Shown piece by piece: positions 1 through 8,879 of a stretch of DNA of 64,000 nucleotides (its first letter is position 1; every line of letters begins with the position of its first letter). Made by a program: the position numbers and the translations under genes. Where the stretch lies: assembly GCA_046349615.1 (NCBI GenBank), contig JAXMBZ010000001.1, positions 310,001-374,000 of the forward strand, given 5' to 3'. This DNA comes from JADJNY01 sp046349615 (GTDB lineage: Bacteria > Planctomycetota > UBA1135 > GCA-002686595). The notes below the pieces were generated by a model. The model was given only the letters and a program-made list of their open reading frames with translations, was not told the DNA's origin and ran no database searches.

Positions 1-551
1 GCGAGTTCGGACCAGCTCACGACGCTGCGCGGCGCCGTGCGCACGATCGCTCCGTCGCGCAGGAGCGCGAGCCCCGCGACGCTCTCGAGCGACGCGCCCG
101 CGTCGACGGCGCGCACGAGCTCGCGGAAGAGCACCTCGCCCTGACCGAGCGCGACCGCGTCGTAGAGCCCCGTGCGCAACTGGAGCTCCGGCGCGACGGA
201 CGCGAACCAACCGCCGATGAAGCTCGGGAGCGTCGGGAAGCGTGCGCGCACCTTGCGCGAGCAGTGGAGCCCGTCGGTCACCTGGTACCCGAGGATTCCC
301 GTCGTCGCGTAGAGCAGCGCGCCCTCGCACGCTTCGAGCACGCGTCGGTGCGCCTCTTCCGCGGGGTAGCGCGTCCCGTCGATCAGGACGACCTCGTAGC
401 CGTCCGCGATCGGTCCACCCGCGATCGAGAGCAGCGCGAGCGGGAGCTCGTCGCGGTACCGCACGTACGGCGGGCGCGCGACGTCCGACCGCTGCTGCGG
501 GTAGTAGAGGACGATCCGTCGGCGAGGCGTCGCGGGCGACACGGTTCCCAT
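1..551 (-). CDS. B12-binding radical SAM protein, N-terminal part (cut by window edge)
   Basis: The reading frame opens with ATG at 551 and stays open for 183 codons to the window edge, so only the N-terminal part is visible. The first third reads as a Rossmann-like cobalamin-binding domain: an early hydrophobic strand followed by YYPQQ, then LLSIAGGPIADGYEVVLID and a later strand GALLYATTGILGYQV. In this family the Fe-S cluster domain follows this region and would lie outside the window. These enzymes are usually anaerobic-type methyltransferases or ring-forming enzymes acting on lipids or cofactors; the substrate cannot be told here. It is divergent from the kdp operon across a 226-bp spacer. 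The assignment rests on the B12-domain pattern only. Confidence 0.65.
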   Translation of the reverse strand, partial: MGTVSPATPRRRIVLYYPQQRSDVARPPYVRYRDELPLALLSIAGGPIADGYEVVLIDGTRYPAEEAHRRVLEACEGALLYATTGILGYQVTDGLHCSRKVRARFPTLPSFIGGWFASVAPELQLRTGLYDAVALGQGEVLFRELVRAVDAGASLESVAGLALLRDGAIVRTAPRSVVSWSEL

Positions 552-607
552 CTTGCCTCTGGGGCGCGGAGCGTTGCGGGGCTTTCGAGGAGCTCTCGAG
601 CGGGGGG

Positions 608-644
608 CGTGGCTTCGAGGCGGTGTCGGCGCCTCGAAGCCACG
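608..644. repeat. Perfect 14-bp inverted repeat between radical SAM gene and kdp operon
   Basis: The arms CGTGGCTTCGAGGC (608-621) and its exact complement (631-644) flank a 9-nt loop. It sits in the divergent spacer 552-777, so it could be an operator for either gene. No T-tract follows it, which argues against a simple terminator. Confidence 0.6.
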
Positions 645-725
645 TGGGTGCATGCCGAGCGCTTCTTAGCGCCGTCTCAACGCCGACGAGTCCGAGCTCA
701 GCGCCGACGCAATGCAGGGACCTTC

Positions 726-768
726 TAGGCTTCGGACGAAGGAAGCGCACGGAGCACGCGCTCCGTGC
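726..768 (+). promoter_or_regulatory. Candidate kdp promoter -10 and leader hairpin
   Basis: TAGGCT at 726-731 resembles a sigma-70 -10 hexamer. It is followed at 747-768 by a perfect 9-bp hairpin (GCACGGAGC, loop ACGC, GCTCCGTGC) that ends 9 nt before the ATG at 778. The first gene has no clear Shine-Dalgarno, so the hairpin may influence its translation. No convincing -35 was found. This is inference from sequence alone. Confidence 0.35.
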
Positions 769-777
769 CACGTAGCC

Positions 778-897
778 ATGAACCTCTGGGATCTCGTGCT
801 GATCGCGGTCGTGATCGCGCTGTACGCGCTGCTCCTCCTGCTCGTCGACCGCGTCGACCGCGGCGACAGCGCGCCGCGGGAAGGAGCGCACCGATGA
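778..897 (+). CDS. Small single-span membrane protein at head of kdp operon
   Basis: A 39-residue protein that starts MNLWDLVLIAVVIALYALLL, one long hydrophobic helix, followed by a charged tail rich in Arg, Asp and Glu. Its stop codon overlaps the start of kdpF (ATGA at 894-897), so the two are translationally coupled. It resembles KdpF in size and topology but lacks the KdpF-like C-terminal KPEAF. It may be a second stabilising peptide for the Kdp complex or simply a leader ORF that delivers ribosomes to kdpF, whose own Shine-Dalgarno (AAGGAG, 881-886) lies inside this gene. I do not recognise a named family. Confidence 0.55.
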   Translation: MNLWDLVLIAVVIALYALLLLLVDRVDRGDSAPREGAHR

Positions 898-986
898 CGC
901 TCGTCGAAGCCCTCGCAGCCGTGCTCGCGCTCGTGCTGCTCGTCTACTTGTTCGTCGCGCTGCTGAAGCCGGAGGCGTTCGAATGA
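894..986 (+). CDS. kdpF: Potassium-transporting ATPase small subunit KdpF
   Basis: A 30-residue single-span protein, MTLVEALAAVLALVLLVYLF then VALLKPEAFE. Length, the LLVYLFVALLKPE pattern and position directly before kdpA match KdpF, the peptide that stabilises the KdpABC complex in the inner membrane. A strong Shine-Dalgarno AAGGAG lies 7 nt upstream. Its TGA overlaps the kdpA ATG by one frame shift (ATGA at 983-986), and GGAGG within its own coding sequence (971-975) serves kdpA. It is too short for routine gene calling. Confidence 0.9.
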   Translation: MTLVEALAAVLALVLLVYLFVALLKPEAFE

Positions 987-2725
987 CTCCGCAAGGATGG
1001 CTGCAGATCGGTCTCTACCTCGTCGTGCTGCTCGTGCTCGCGAAGCCGCTCGGCGAGTACATGGCGCGCGTCTACCTCGGCGAGCGCACCGCGCTCGACG
1101 TCGTCCTCGGTCCGGTCGAGCGGACGTGCTACCGGCTCGCGGGTCTGCGCGAGCGGTCGGACATGGATTGGAAGCGCTATGCGCGCGCGTTCGTCCTGTT
1201 CCACGTGGTCGGCACGCTCGCGCTCTACCTCCTGCAGCGCGCGCAGGGCTGGCTCCCCCTGAACCCGGACGGACTCGGTGCCGTTTCGCCCGACAGCTCG
1301 TTCAACACGGCGATCAGCTTCGCCACGAACACGAACTGGCAGGGATACGGCGGCGAGAGCACGATGAGCTACCTCACGCAGATGGCGGGACTCGGAGTGC
1401 AGAACTTCGTCTCCGCCGCGAGCGGGATGGCGGTCCTCGCGGCGCTCGCGCGCGGCTTCGCGCGCAAGACCACGGAGGGCATCGGGAACTTCTGGACCGA
1501 CCTCGTCCGCTCGACGGTGTACGTCCTGCTGCCGCTTTCGGTGGTCCTGGCACTCGGGCTCGTGTCGCAGGGCGTCGTCCAGACGTTCGACGGACACGCG
1601 CGGATCGAGCTCGTCGATCCGATCGTCGCGGCGGACGGGACGACGACGAGCGAACAGGCCGTCGCGCTGGGGCCCGCCGCGTCGCAGATCGCGATCAAGC
1701 AGCTCGGGACGAACGGCGGCGGCTTCTACAACGTGAACTCCGCGCACCCGCTCGAGAACCCGACGCCGCTCTCGAACTTCCTCGAGGTCCTCGCGATCCT
1801 CATCGTCTCCGCCGGACTGTGCTTCACGTTCGGAGCGATGATCCGTGATCGTCGTCAGGGCGTGGCGCTGCTCGTCACGATGCTGCTCCTGTTCGTGCCC
1901 GCGACTGCCGCCGTGTACGCCGCGGAGTCGCACGCTCCGCCGTCGTTGTCGGCGCCGTCGGTCGACGTCGCCGCGTCGATCGATCGGCCCGGCGGGAACA
2001 TGGAGGGGAAAGAGGTCCGCCACGGCATCGCCGCGTCCTCGCTCTGGGCGACGGCGACCACCGCGGCGTCGAACGGCAGCGTGAACTCGATGCACGATTC
2101 CTTCACGCCGCTCGGCGGGCTCGTGCCGATGGTGTTGATGCAGCTCGGCGAGGTCGTGTTCGGCGGCGTCGGCTCGGGGCTCTACGGGCTGATCCTCTTC
2201 GCGATCGTCGCCGTGTTCATCGCGGGGCTGATGGTCGGGCGCACGCCCGAGTACCTCGGCAAGAAGATCGGCATCTTCGAGATGAAGATGGCCTCGCTCG
2301 CCATCCTCGCGCCGTGCGCGCTCGTGCTGCTCGGAACCGCGGTCGCGGTCGCGCTCCCCGCCGGCCGGGCGACGGTGTTCAACCCGGGAGCGCACGGCTT
2401 CAGCGAGGTGCTCTACGCGTTCTCCTCGGCCGGTAACAACAACGGGAGCGCGTTCGCCGGCCTCGGCGCGAACACGCCCTTCTACAACGTCGCGCTCGGC
2501 ATCGCGATGTTCGGCGCGCGCTTCCTCGTCGCATTGCCGACGCTGGCGATCGCGGGCTCGCTCGCGCGGCAGAAGCTCGTCCCCGCCGGCGCGGGGACGC
2601 TGCCGACGCACGGTCCGCTCTTCGTCTTCCTGCTCGCGACGGTCGTCGTGCTCGTCGGCGCGCTCACCTTCCTGCCCGCGCTCGCGCTCGGTCCGATCGT
2701 CGAGCACCTGCAGATGGCTCGCTGA
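983..2725 (+). CDS. kdpA: Potassium-transporting ATPase subunit KdpA
   Basis: 580 residues, normal for KdpA, the channel-like subunit that binds and conducts K+ through the membrane in the high-affinity KdpFABC pump. Visible hallmarks are the selectivity-filter regions: FATNTNWQGYGGE, QLGTNGGGFYNVNSAHP followed by ENPTPLSN, and SSAGNNNGSAFAG. About ten hydrophobic helices are spread along the protein. The start overlaps kdpF and has a good Shine-Dalgarno. kdpB follows after 14 nt. Gene order F-A-B-C-D-E is the classical one, so expression is probably controlled by the KdpD/KdpE pair at low K+. Confidence 0.97.
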   Translation: MTPQGWLQIGLYLVVLLVLAKPLGEYMARVYLGERTALDVVLGPVERTCYRLAGLRERSDMDWKRYARAFVLFHVVGTLALYLLQRAQGWLPLNPDGLGAVSPDSSFNTAISFATNTNWQGYGGESTMSYLTQMAGLGVQNFVSAASGMAVLAALARGFARKTTEGIGNFWTDLVRSTVYVLLPLSVVLALGLVSQGVVQTFDGHARIELVDPIVAADGTTTSEQAVALGPAASQIAIKQLGTNGGGFYNVNSAHPLENPTPLSNFLEVLAILIVSAGLCFTFGAMIRDRRQGVALLVTMLLLFVPATAAVYAAESHAPPSLSAPSVDVAASIDRPGGNMEGKEVRHGIAASSLWATATTAASNGSVNSMHDSFTPLGGLVPMVLMQLGEVVFGGVGSGLYGLILFAIVAVFIAGLMVGRTPEYLGKKIGIFEMKMASLAILAPCALVLLGTAVAVALPAGRATVFNPGAHGFSEVLYAFSSAGNNNGSAFAGLGANTPFYNVALGIAMFGARFLVALPTLAIAGSLARQKLVPAGAGTLPTHGPLFVFLLATVVVLVGALTFLPALALGPIVEHLQMAR

Positions 2726-2739
2726 CGCGGGAACAACCC

Positions 2740-4818
2740 ATGAAGTCCACTGAAACGTCGTCCAAGACCGCGCTGTTCGACCGCGCCATCGCGCGCCGCG
2801 CCGTGCTCGACGCGTTCGTCAAGCTCGACCCGCGCCTTCAAGCGAAGAACCCCGTGATGTTCCTCGTCTGGGTGGGCGCCGCCCTGACGACCTGCCTCGC
2901 CGCCCAGTCGCTCATCGGGCGCGGCGAAGAGCGCTTCGCATTCGTCCTGGGCATCGCGCTGTGGCTCTGGTTCACGCTGCTCTTCGCGAACTTCGCGGAG
3001 GCGCTCGCGGAGGGACGGGGCAAGGCCCAGGCGGAAGCCCTGCGCAAGACGCGCCGCGACGTGCAGGCGAAGAAGCTCGAGCGCGCGGATCGAAGCGCGC
3101 CACAGGAGCTCGTTCCCGGTCCGAAGCTGCGCAAGGGCGACCTCGTGCTCGTCGAGGCCGGCGACGTGATCCCGTGCGACGGCGTCGTGCTCGAAGGCAT
3201 CGCGACGGTCGACGAGAGCGCGATCACCGGCGAGAGCGCGCCCGTGATCCGCGAGAGCGGCGGCGATCGCAGCTCCGTCACGGGCGGCACGCGCGTCCTC
3301 TCCGACTGGCTCGTCGTGCAGGTCGCAGCGAATCCGGGCGAAGCGTTCCTCGACCGCATGATCGCGCTCGTCGAGGGCGCGCGGCGCGGACGCACTCCGA
3401 ACGAGATCGCGCTCGCGGTCCTGCTCGCCGGGCTCTCGATCGTGTTCCTGCTCGCGACGGCGACGCTGCGGCCGTTCTCGGCGTTCGCGGTGCTGCAGAG
3501 CGGGCAGGGAAACGTCGTGTCGATCACCGTGCTCGTCGCACTGCTCGTGTGCCTGATCCCGACGACGATCGGCGGGCTCCTCTCCGCGATCGGCATCGCG
3601 GGGATGGACCGCATGATCCAAGCGAACGTGATCGCGAACTCGGGGCGCGCGGTCGAGGCCGCGGGCGACGTCGACGTGCTGCTGCTCGACAAGACGGGCA
3701 CGATCACGCTCGGCAACCGTCAAGCTGCGGAGTTCGTTCCCGCGCAGGGCGTGAGCATGCAGGAGCTCGCCGACGCCGCGCAGCTCTCGTCGCTCGCGGA
3801 CGAGACGCCCGAGGGGCGCAGCATCGTCGTGCTCGCGAAGGAGCGTCACGGCCTGCGCGAGCGCAAGCTCGGGGAACTCGGCGCGACGTTCCTGCCGTTC
3901 TCGGCGCAGACGCGCATGAGCGGCGTCGACGTCGACGGCCGCGAGATCCGCAAGGGCGCACCGGACGCGATCGCGGACTACGTGTCGTGGCACGACGGCG
4001 CGTTCACGCCGGACGTGCGCGCGGCGGTCGAGCGCGTCGCGCGCGGCGGCGGGACGCCGCTCGTCGTCGCGGAGAAGGGGCGCGTGCTCGGCGTCATCCA
4101 CCTCAAGGACATCGTGAAGGGCGGGATCCGCGAGCGGTTCCTCGAGTTGCGCCGCATGGGGATCAAGACCGTGATGATCACCGGCGACAACCCGCTGACG
4201 GCGGCGGCGATCGCGGCGGAAGCGGGCGTCGACGACTTCCTCGCGCAGGCCCAGCCGGAGCGGAAGCTCGCGCTCATCCGCGAATACCAGGCGAAGGGCC
4301 ACCTCGTCGCGATGGCCGGCGACGGGACGAACGACGCTCCCGCGCTCGCGCAGGCCGACGTCGCGGTCGCGATGAACAGCGGCACGCAGGCGGCGAAGGA
4401 GGCTGGCAACCTGATCGACCTCGACTCGAATCCGACGAAGCTGATCGAGATCGTCGAGATCGGGAAGCAGCTCCTGATGACGCGCGGCGCATTGACGACG
4501 TTCAGCATCGCGAACGACGTCGCGAAGTACTTCGCGATCCTGCCCGCGGCCTTCGCGGGCACGTACCCGGCGCTCGGGGCGCTCGACGTGATGCACTTGA
4601 CGACGCCGAACTCCGCCGTGATGTCGGCCGTCATCTTCAATGCGCTGATCATCGTCGTGCTGATCCCGCTCGCTCTGCGCGGAGTGCGCTACCGGCCCGT
4701 CGGCGCCAGCGTGCTCCTTCGTCGGAACCTGCTCGTGTACGGCGTGGGCGGACTCGTCGCGCCGTTCGCCGGGATCAAGGCGATCGACATGGTCCTGAAC
4801 TGGATCGGCTGGGTCTGA
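2740..4818 (+). CDS. kdpB: Potassium-transporting ATPase ATP-binding subunit KdpB
   Basis: 692-residue P-type ATPase subunit that hydrolyses ATP to drive K+ uptake through KdpA. The phosphorylated aspartate is D317 in LLLDKTGTIT. The actuator-domain loop ITGESAPV, the hinge motif MAGDGTNDAPALAQADV and the CLIPTTIGGLLSAIGIAGMD transmembrane stretch are all intact, so the enzyme should be active. It begins 14 nt after kdpA and ends 11 nt before kdpC, within one operon. Confidence 0.97.
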   Translation: MKSTETSSKTALFDRAIARRAVLDAFVKLDPRLQAKNPVMFLVWVGAALTTCLAAQSLIGRGEERFAFVLGIALWLWFTLLFANFAEALAEGRGKAQAEALRKTRRDVQAKKLERADRSAPQELVPGPKLRKGDLVLVEAGDVIPCDGVVLEGIATVDESAITGESAPVIRESGGDRSSVTGGTRVLSDWLVVQVAANPGEAFLDRMIALVEGARRGRTPNEIALAVLLAGLSIVFLLATATLRPFSAFAVLQSGQGNVVSITVLVALLVCLIPTTIGGLLSAIGIAGMDRMIQANVIANSGRAVEAAGDVDVLLLDKTGTITLGNRQAAEFVPAQGVSMQELADAAQLSSLADETPEGRSIVVLAKERHGLRERKLGELGATFLPFSAQTRMSGVDVDGREIRKGAPDAIADYVSWHDGAFTPDVRAAVERVARGGGTPLVVAEKGRVLGVIHLKDIVKGGIRERFLELRRMGIKTVMITGDNPLTAAAIAAEAGVDDFLAQAQPERKLALIREYQAKGHLVAMAGDGTNDAPALAQADVAVAMNSGTQAAKEAGNLIDLDSNPTKLIEIVEIGKQLLMTRGALTTFSIANDVAKYFAILPAAFAGTYPALGALDVMHLTTPNSAVMSAVIFNALIIVVLIPLALRGVRYRPVGASVLLRRNLLVYGVGGLVAPFAGIKAIDMVLNWIGWV

Positions 4819-4829
4819 AGGAGCTGCAC

Positions 4830-5396
4830 GTGCTACGCGAACTCAAACACTCGGTCGCAATGTTCCTGGTCCTGACGGTGCTGACCGGCGGCGTGTATCC
4901 GCTGCTCGTGTGGGGCCTCGCCCAGCTCGGGCTCCACGACGCGGCGAATGGGAGCTTCCTGGTCGTGGACGGACGCGTGCGCGGATCGCGCTGGATCGGA
5001 CAGGAGTTCGACGATCCGCGCTGGTTCTGGGGCCGGCCGTCCGCGACGACGCCGCCGTGCAACGGCGCGAGTTCGAGCGGGTCGAACCTCGGGCCGACGA
5101 ATCCGGCGCTGCGCGCGGCGGTCGAGGCGCGCGTCGAGCGGCTCCTCGCGGGTCCGCACCGCGCGGAGCCGATCCCCGTCGATCTCGTCACGACGTCGGC
5201 GAGCGGACTCGATCCGCACGTCAGCCCCGCCGCGGCGCGCTGGCAGGTCGAGCGCGTCGCGGCGGCGCGCGGGCTCGCGCCGGACGCCGTGCGCGCGCTC
5301 GTCGAGAGGCACGTCGAGTCGCCGACGTTCGGGGTCCTCGGCGAGGCGCGCGTCAACGTCCTCGAGCTGAACCTCGCGCTCGATCGTCTGCGATGA
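4830..5396 (+). CDS. kdpC: Potassium-transporting ATPase subunit KdpC
   Basis: 188 residues. KdpC is the single-span subunit that supports nucleotide binding by KdpB and contacts KdpA. There is one N-terminal membrane helix (AMFLVLTVLTGGVYPLLVW), then the soluble part with FWGRPSATTPPCNGASSSGS and the ending pattern VLELNLALDRL, both typical of the family. The start is GTG at 4830, chosen because AAGGAG (4818-4823) lies 6 nt upstream and no suitable ATG exists before the membrane helix. It follows kdpB by 11 nt. Confidence 0.95.
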   Translation: MLRELKHSVAMFLVLTVLTGGVYPLLVWGLAQLGLHDAANGSFLVVDGRVRGSRWIGQEFDDPRWFWGRPSATTPPCNGASSSGSNLGPTNPALRAAVEARVERLLAGPHRAEPIPVDLVTTSASGLDPHVSPAAARWQVERVAAARGLAPDAVRALVERHVESPTFGVLGEARVNVLELNLALDRLR

Positions 5397-5436
5397 GTGC
5401 GGCGCGAGCGGGCCTCCGTCCCTAAGGTAGTCGCAC

Positions 5437-8103
5437 ATGAACGAGCGCCGACCCACGCCGGAGGAGATGCTGGCTCGCGCCGAGCGCGAGACGGAGCGCA
5501 AGCTCCGCGGCCGGCTGAAGCTCTTCTTCGGCGCGGCACCGGGCGTGGGCAAGACGTTCGCGATGCTCGAGGCCGCGCAGGCGAAGAAGCGTCAGGGCGC
5601 GGACGTCGTGCTCGGCTGGGTCGAGACGCACGGCCGCGCGGAGACGGCGCGTCTCGCGGAGGGGCTCGAGCGCGTTCCGCCGCGCCAGCTCGAGCACCGA
5701 GGGGTGAAGCTCGAGGAGTTCGACCTCGACGCGGCGCTCGCGCGGCGTCCGACGCTCGCGCTCGTCGACGAGCTCGCGCACACGAACGCGCCGGGTTCAC
5801 GCCACGCGCGACGCTGGCAGGACGTCGTCGAGCTCCTCGAGGCCGGCATCGACGTGTACTCGACGCTCAACGTGCAGCACGTCGAGAGCCTGAACGACGT
5901 CGTCGCGTCGATCACCGGCGTCGCGGTGCGCGAGACCGTCCCCGATTCGTTGCTCGACCGCGCGGACGAGATCGAGCTCGTCGACCTGCCTCCGGACGAG
6001 CTCCTCGCGCGCCTCGCGGCGGGCAAGGTCTACGTGCCGCACCAGGCGGAGCGCGCCGCCGCGAACTTCTTCAAGAAGGGGAACCTGATCGCGCTGCGCG
6101 AGCTCGCGCTGCGCCGCACGGCCGAACGCGTCGACGCGCAGGCGTCGGAGTGGAAGCGCGAACACGGCATCGCCGAGACCTGGCGCACGACCGAGCGCGT
6201 GCTCGTCGCGATCGACGCGGCCGTGCAGTCCGCGGACCTGATCCGCGCGGGGCGGCGCATGGCCGCGTCGTTGCGCGCGCCGTGGATCGTGCTCACCGTC
6301 GAGGACGCGGAGTTCGAAGGCCTCGCCGCGGAGGAGCGCGAGCGGCTCTCTGCGCACCTCGCGCTCGCGCAGCGGCTCGGCGCGGAGACGCTCGTCGTGC
6401 GCGGCGACAGCGTCCCGGGTGAGCTGCTCGCCGTCGCACGGGCACGCGAGGTGACGCGTCTGCTCGTCGGGAAGCCGAAACACTCGCGCTGGCGCGACGT
6501 CCTGCGCGGTTCGCTCGTCGATGCGCTCGTGCGCGGGTCGGACGGTCTCGACGTGCTCGTCACGTCCGGCGAGGCCGAAGCGGAGCCCGTGCGCGCGGCG
6601 CCGCGTGCGCGCGAGCCCGTCGCGAAGCGGGAGTGGGTGCTCGGCGCCGGCGTCGTCGTCGCGTGCACGCTCGCGTGCTTGGCGACGCGCGATCTCCTCA
6701 CGCTCGCGGATCAGGCGATGCTGTACCTGCTCGGCGTGCTCGTCGCGTCGAGTCGGCTGACGCGCGTCCCGGCGCTGTGCGTCGCCGTCGCGAGCATCGC
6801 GGCGCTCGACTTCTTCTTCGTCCCGCCCTTCTACACGTTCGCCGTGTCGGACACGACGTACGTCGTGACGTTCCTCGTGATGCTGCTCGTGGCGGTGACC
6901 GTGAGCCGGCGCACCGTGCTGCTCCGCGAGCAAGCGGACGACGCGCGCGAGCGCGAGCGGCGCACGGCGGCGCTCTTCACGCTCGGGAACGAGCTCGCCC
7001 TCGCCGACGACGTCGAAGCGGTGGTCGAGGCGGGCACGCGGAACGTGCGCGCGCTGTTCGGCGGCGACGCCGCGTTCTACGTACCGATCGAGCGCGGCGA
7101 TCCGCGGCGCGGGCTCGTCCCGCACGGCGGAACGTCGGAGGCGTGGGCGAGCGAGCGCGAGCTCGCCGTCGCGCGCTGGACGTTCGAGAACGGACGGCCC
7201 GCGGGCCACGGCACGGACACGCTCCCGGCGTCGCAGGCGCTCTACCTGCCGCTCGCGGGGCGCGGGGGCACGCTCGGCGCGTTCGGGTTCCAACCGTCGC
7301 GTCCGCTCGCCGGGCTGACGCCGTCCGAGCGCCAACTGCTCGAGACGCTCGTGCTGCAGACCGCGCAGGCGTTCGAGCGCGTGCTCCTCCGCGAGGAGGC
7401 CGCGCGCGCGCGCCTCGCGATCGAGACGGAGCGCACGCGGAGCGCGCTCCTGAGCGCGGTGTCCCACGACCTGCGCACGCCGCTCGCGTCGATCACGGGC
7501 TCCGCGCAGGTCCTCCTCGACGCGCCCGATGCGATGGCGAAACGCGAGCTCCTCGCCGACATCCGCGACGAAGCGCAGCGTTTGAGCCGTCTCGTGTCGA
7601 ACCTGCTCGACATCACGCGCCTCGAGTCGGGCTCGATCACGCTGAACCGCGAGTGGTGTCCCGTCGACGACGTCGTCGATGCCGCGGTCGATCGCATGCG
7701 CGCCGAGCGGCCGGGGCGTGCGGTCGAACGTCGACTGCCCGAGGCGATCGTGCAGGGGTGGATGGACGCGATGCTCGTCGAGCAGGCGCTCGTCAACCTG
7801 CTCGACAACGCGCTCAAGTACAGCGCGCCCGGAACGCCCGTGGAGGTCGAAGCGCGCGCCATCGATGGCGGGATCGAGCTCGTCGTGCGCGACCGCGGCC
7901 GGGGGCTTCCCGCGGGCGACGAGCAGCGGATCTTCGAGAGCTTTCATCGTTGCGCCGAGCCCGAGCGCACCGAGGGCGCGGGGCTGGGGCTCGCGGTCGT
8001 CCGCGCGATCGCGCATGCTCACGGCGGCACGGCGAGCGCGCGCAATCGGCCGGACGGTGGAGCGGAGTTCACGCTCTTCCTTCCCGCGCCGCCGACGACA
8101 TGA
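5437..8103 (+). CDS. kdpD: Sensor histidine kinase KdpD
   Basis: 888 residues, the usual KdpD length. KdpD senses K+ limitation or turgor and phosphorylates KdpE. Order of domains: KdpD N-terminal ATP-binding domain with Walker A GAAPGVGKT (res. 32-40), a universal-stress-like region (about 250-370), four short transmembrane helices (about 400-500), a GAF-like linker, HisKA with SHDLRTPLAS (phospho-acceptor His677) and an HATPase domain with NLLDNALKYS and GAGLGLAVV. All catalytic boxes are present. It lies 40 nt after kdpC, and its TGA overlaps the kdpE start. Confidence 0.96.
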   Translation: MNERRPTPEEMLARAERETERKLRGRLKLFFGAAPGVGKTFAMLEAAQAKKRQGADVVLGWVETHGRAETARLAEGLERVPPRQLEHRGVKLEEFDLDAALARRPTLALVDELAHTNAPGSRHARRWQDVVELLEAGIDVYSTLNVQHVESLNDVVASITGVAVRETVPDSLLDRADEIELVDLPPDELLARLAAGKVYVPHQAERAAANFFKKGNLIALRELALRRTAERVDAQASEWKREHGIAETWRTTERVLVAIDAAVQSADLIRAGRRMAASLRAPWIVLTVEDAEFEGLAAEERERLSAHLALAQRLGAETLVVRGDSVPGELLAVARAREVTRLLVGKPKHSRWRDVLRGSLVDALVRGSDGLDVLVTSGEAEAEPVRAAPRAREPVAKREWVLGAGVVVACTLACLATRDLLTLADQAMLYLLGVLVASSRLTRVPALCVAVASIAALDFFFVPPFYTFAVSDTTYVVTFLVMLLVAVTVSRRTVLLREQADDARERERRTAALFTLGNELALADDVEAVVEAGTRNVRALFGGDAAFYVPIERGDPRRGLVPHGGTSEAWASERELAVARWTFENGRPAGHGTDTLPASQALYLPLAGRGGTLGAFGFQPSRPLAGLTPSERQLLETLVLQTAQAFERVLLREEAARARLAIETERTRSALLSAVSHDLRTPLASITGSAQVLLDAPDAMAKRELLADIRDEAQRLSRLVSNLLDITRLESGSITLNREWCPVDDVVDAAVDRMRAERPGRAVERRLPEAIVQGWMDAMLVEQALVNLLDNALKYSAPGTPVEVEARAIDGGIELVVRDRGRGLPAGDEQRIFESFHRCAEPERTEGAGLGLAVVRAIAHAHGGTASARNRPDGGAEFTLFLPAPPTT

Positions 8104-8834
8104 AGAAGGAAGACGCCCCGAAATCCCGCGTGGAGAACGCACCGCTCGTCCTCGTCGTCGAGGACGAGCCGCCGGTGCGTCGCTTCCTGGTCGCGGGTCT
8201 CGAGGCGCAATCGTATCGGGTGGTCGAGGCCGAGACGGGACGCGAGGCGTTGCGCGCGGCCGTGCAGTGGGTGCCGGACCTCGTGCTGCTCGATCTCGGG
8301 CTGCCGGATCAGGACGGGACCGCGGTGCTCGCGAGCCTGCGCGCGTGGAGCCGCGTGCCCGTGATCGTGCTCTCCGCCCGCGGACAGGAACGCGCGAAGG
8401 TCGAGGCGCTCGACGCGGGCGCGGACGACTACCTCACGAAGCCGTTCGGCTTCCCCGAGCTCCTCGCGCGCATCCGCGTCGCGCTGCGGCACGGCGCACG
8501 CGCGGCCGAGACGAAGGAGGAGAGCGTCTTCGCGAGCGGCGGTCTCGAGGTCGACCTCGTCGATCGACGCGTCAAGCGCGGCGGCGAGCTCGTCCACCTC
8601 ACGCCGATCGAGTTCAAGCTGCTCGCCGTCCTCGCGCGTCACGCGGGCCGCGTCGTGACGCACAAGCAGTTGCTCACCGAGGTGTGGGGGCCGCAGTGCG
8701 CCGAGGAGAGCCAGTACCTGCGCGTGCACATGACGCACTTGCGGCGCAAGCTCGAGGGCGGCCCCGACGAACCGCGCGTCTTCGAGACGGAGGCCGGCGT
8801 CGGTTACCGGCTGCGGCTGCCCGAAACCGACTGA
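8100..8834 (+). CDS. kdpE: Response regulator KdpE
   Basis: 244 residues. An OmpR-type response regulator that activates kdpFABC when phosphorylated by KdpD. The receiver domain has the acidic pair VVEDEPP and phospho-acceptor Asp65 in LVLLDLGLPD. The conserved Lys lies in DDYLTKPFG. The C-terminal winged helix carries HLTPIEFKLLAVLARHAG and ends GVGYRLRLPE, as KdpE does. Its ATG at 8100 overlaps the kdpD stop (ATGA). It is slightly longer at the N-terminus than E. coli KdpE, by about 15 residues of charged sequence. Confidence 0.95.
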   Translation: MKKEDAPKSRVENAPLVLVVEDEPPVRRFLVAGLEAQSYRVVEAETGREALRAAVQWVPDLVLLDLGLPDQDGTAVLASLRAWSRVPVIVLSARGQERAKVEALDAGADDYLTKPFGFPELLARIRVALRHGARAAETKEESVFASGGLEVDLVDRRVKRGGELVHLTPIEFKLLAVLARHAGRVVTHKQLLTEVWGPQCAEESQYLRVHMTHLRRKLEGGPDEPRVFETEAGVGYRLRLPETD

Positions 8835-8879
8835 GGACGCATCGCGCCCGGAGCTCGACGCGTCCCGCGCGACCGTCGC

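Noticed and set aside
944..2707. Long minus-strand reading frame (587 codons) opposite kdpA
   Set aside because: It is antisense to a certain gene, has a low-complexity Arg/Glu/Asp/His-rich translation, and arises because GC-rich codons leave few stops on the other strand.
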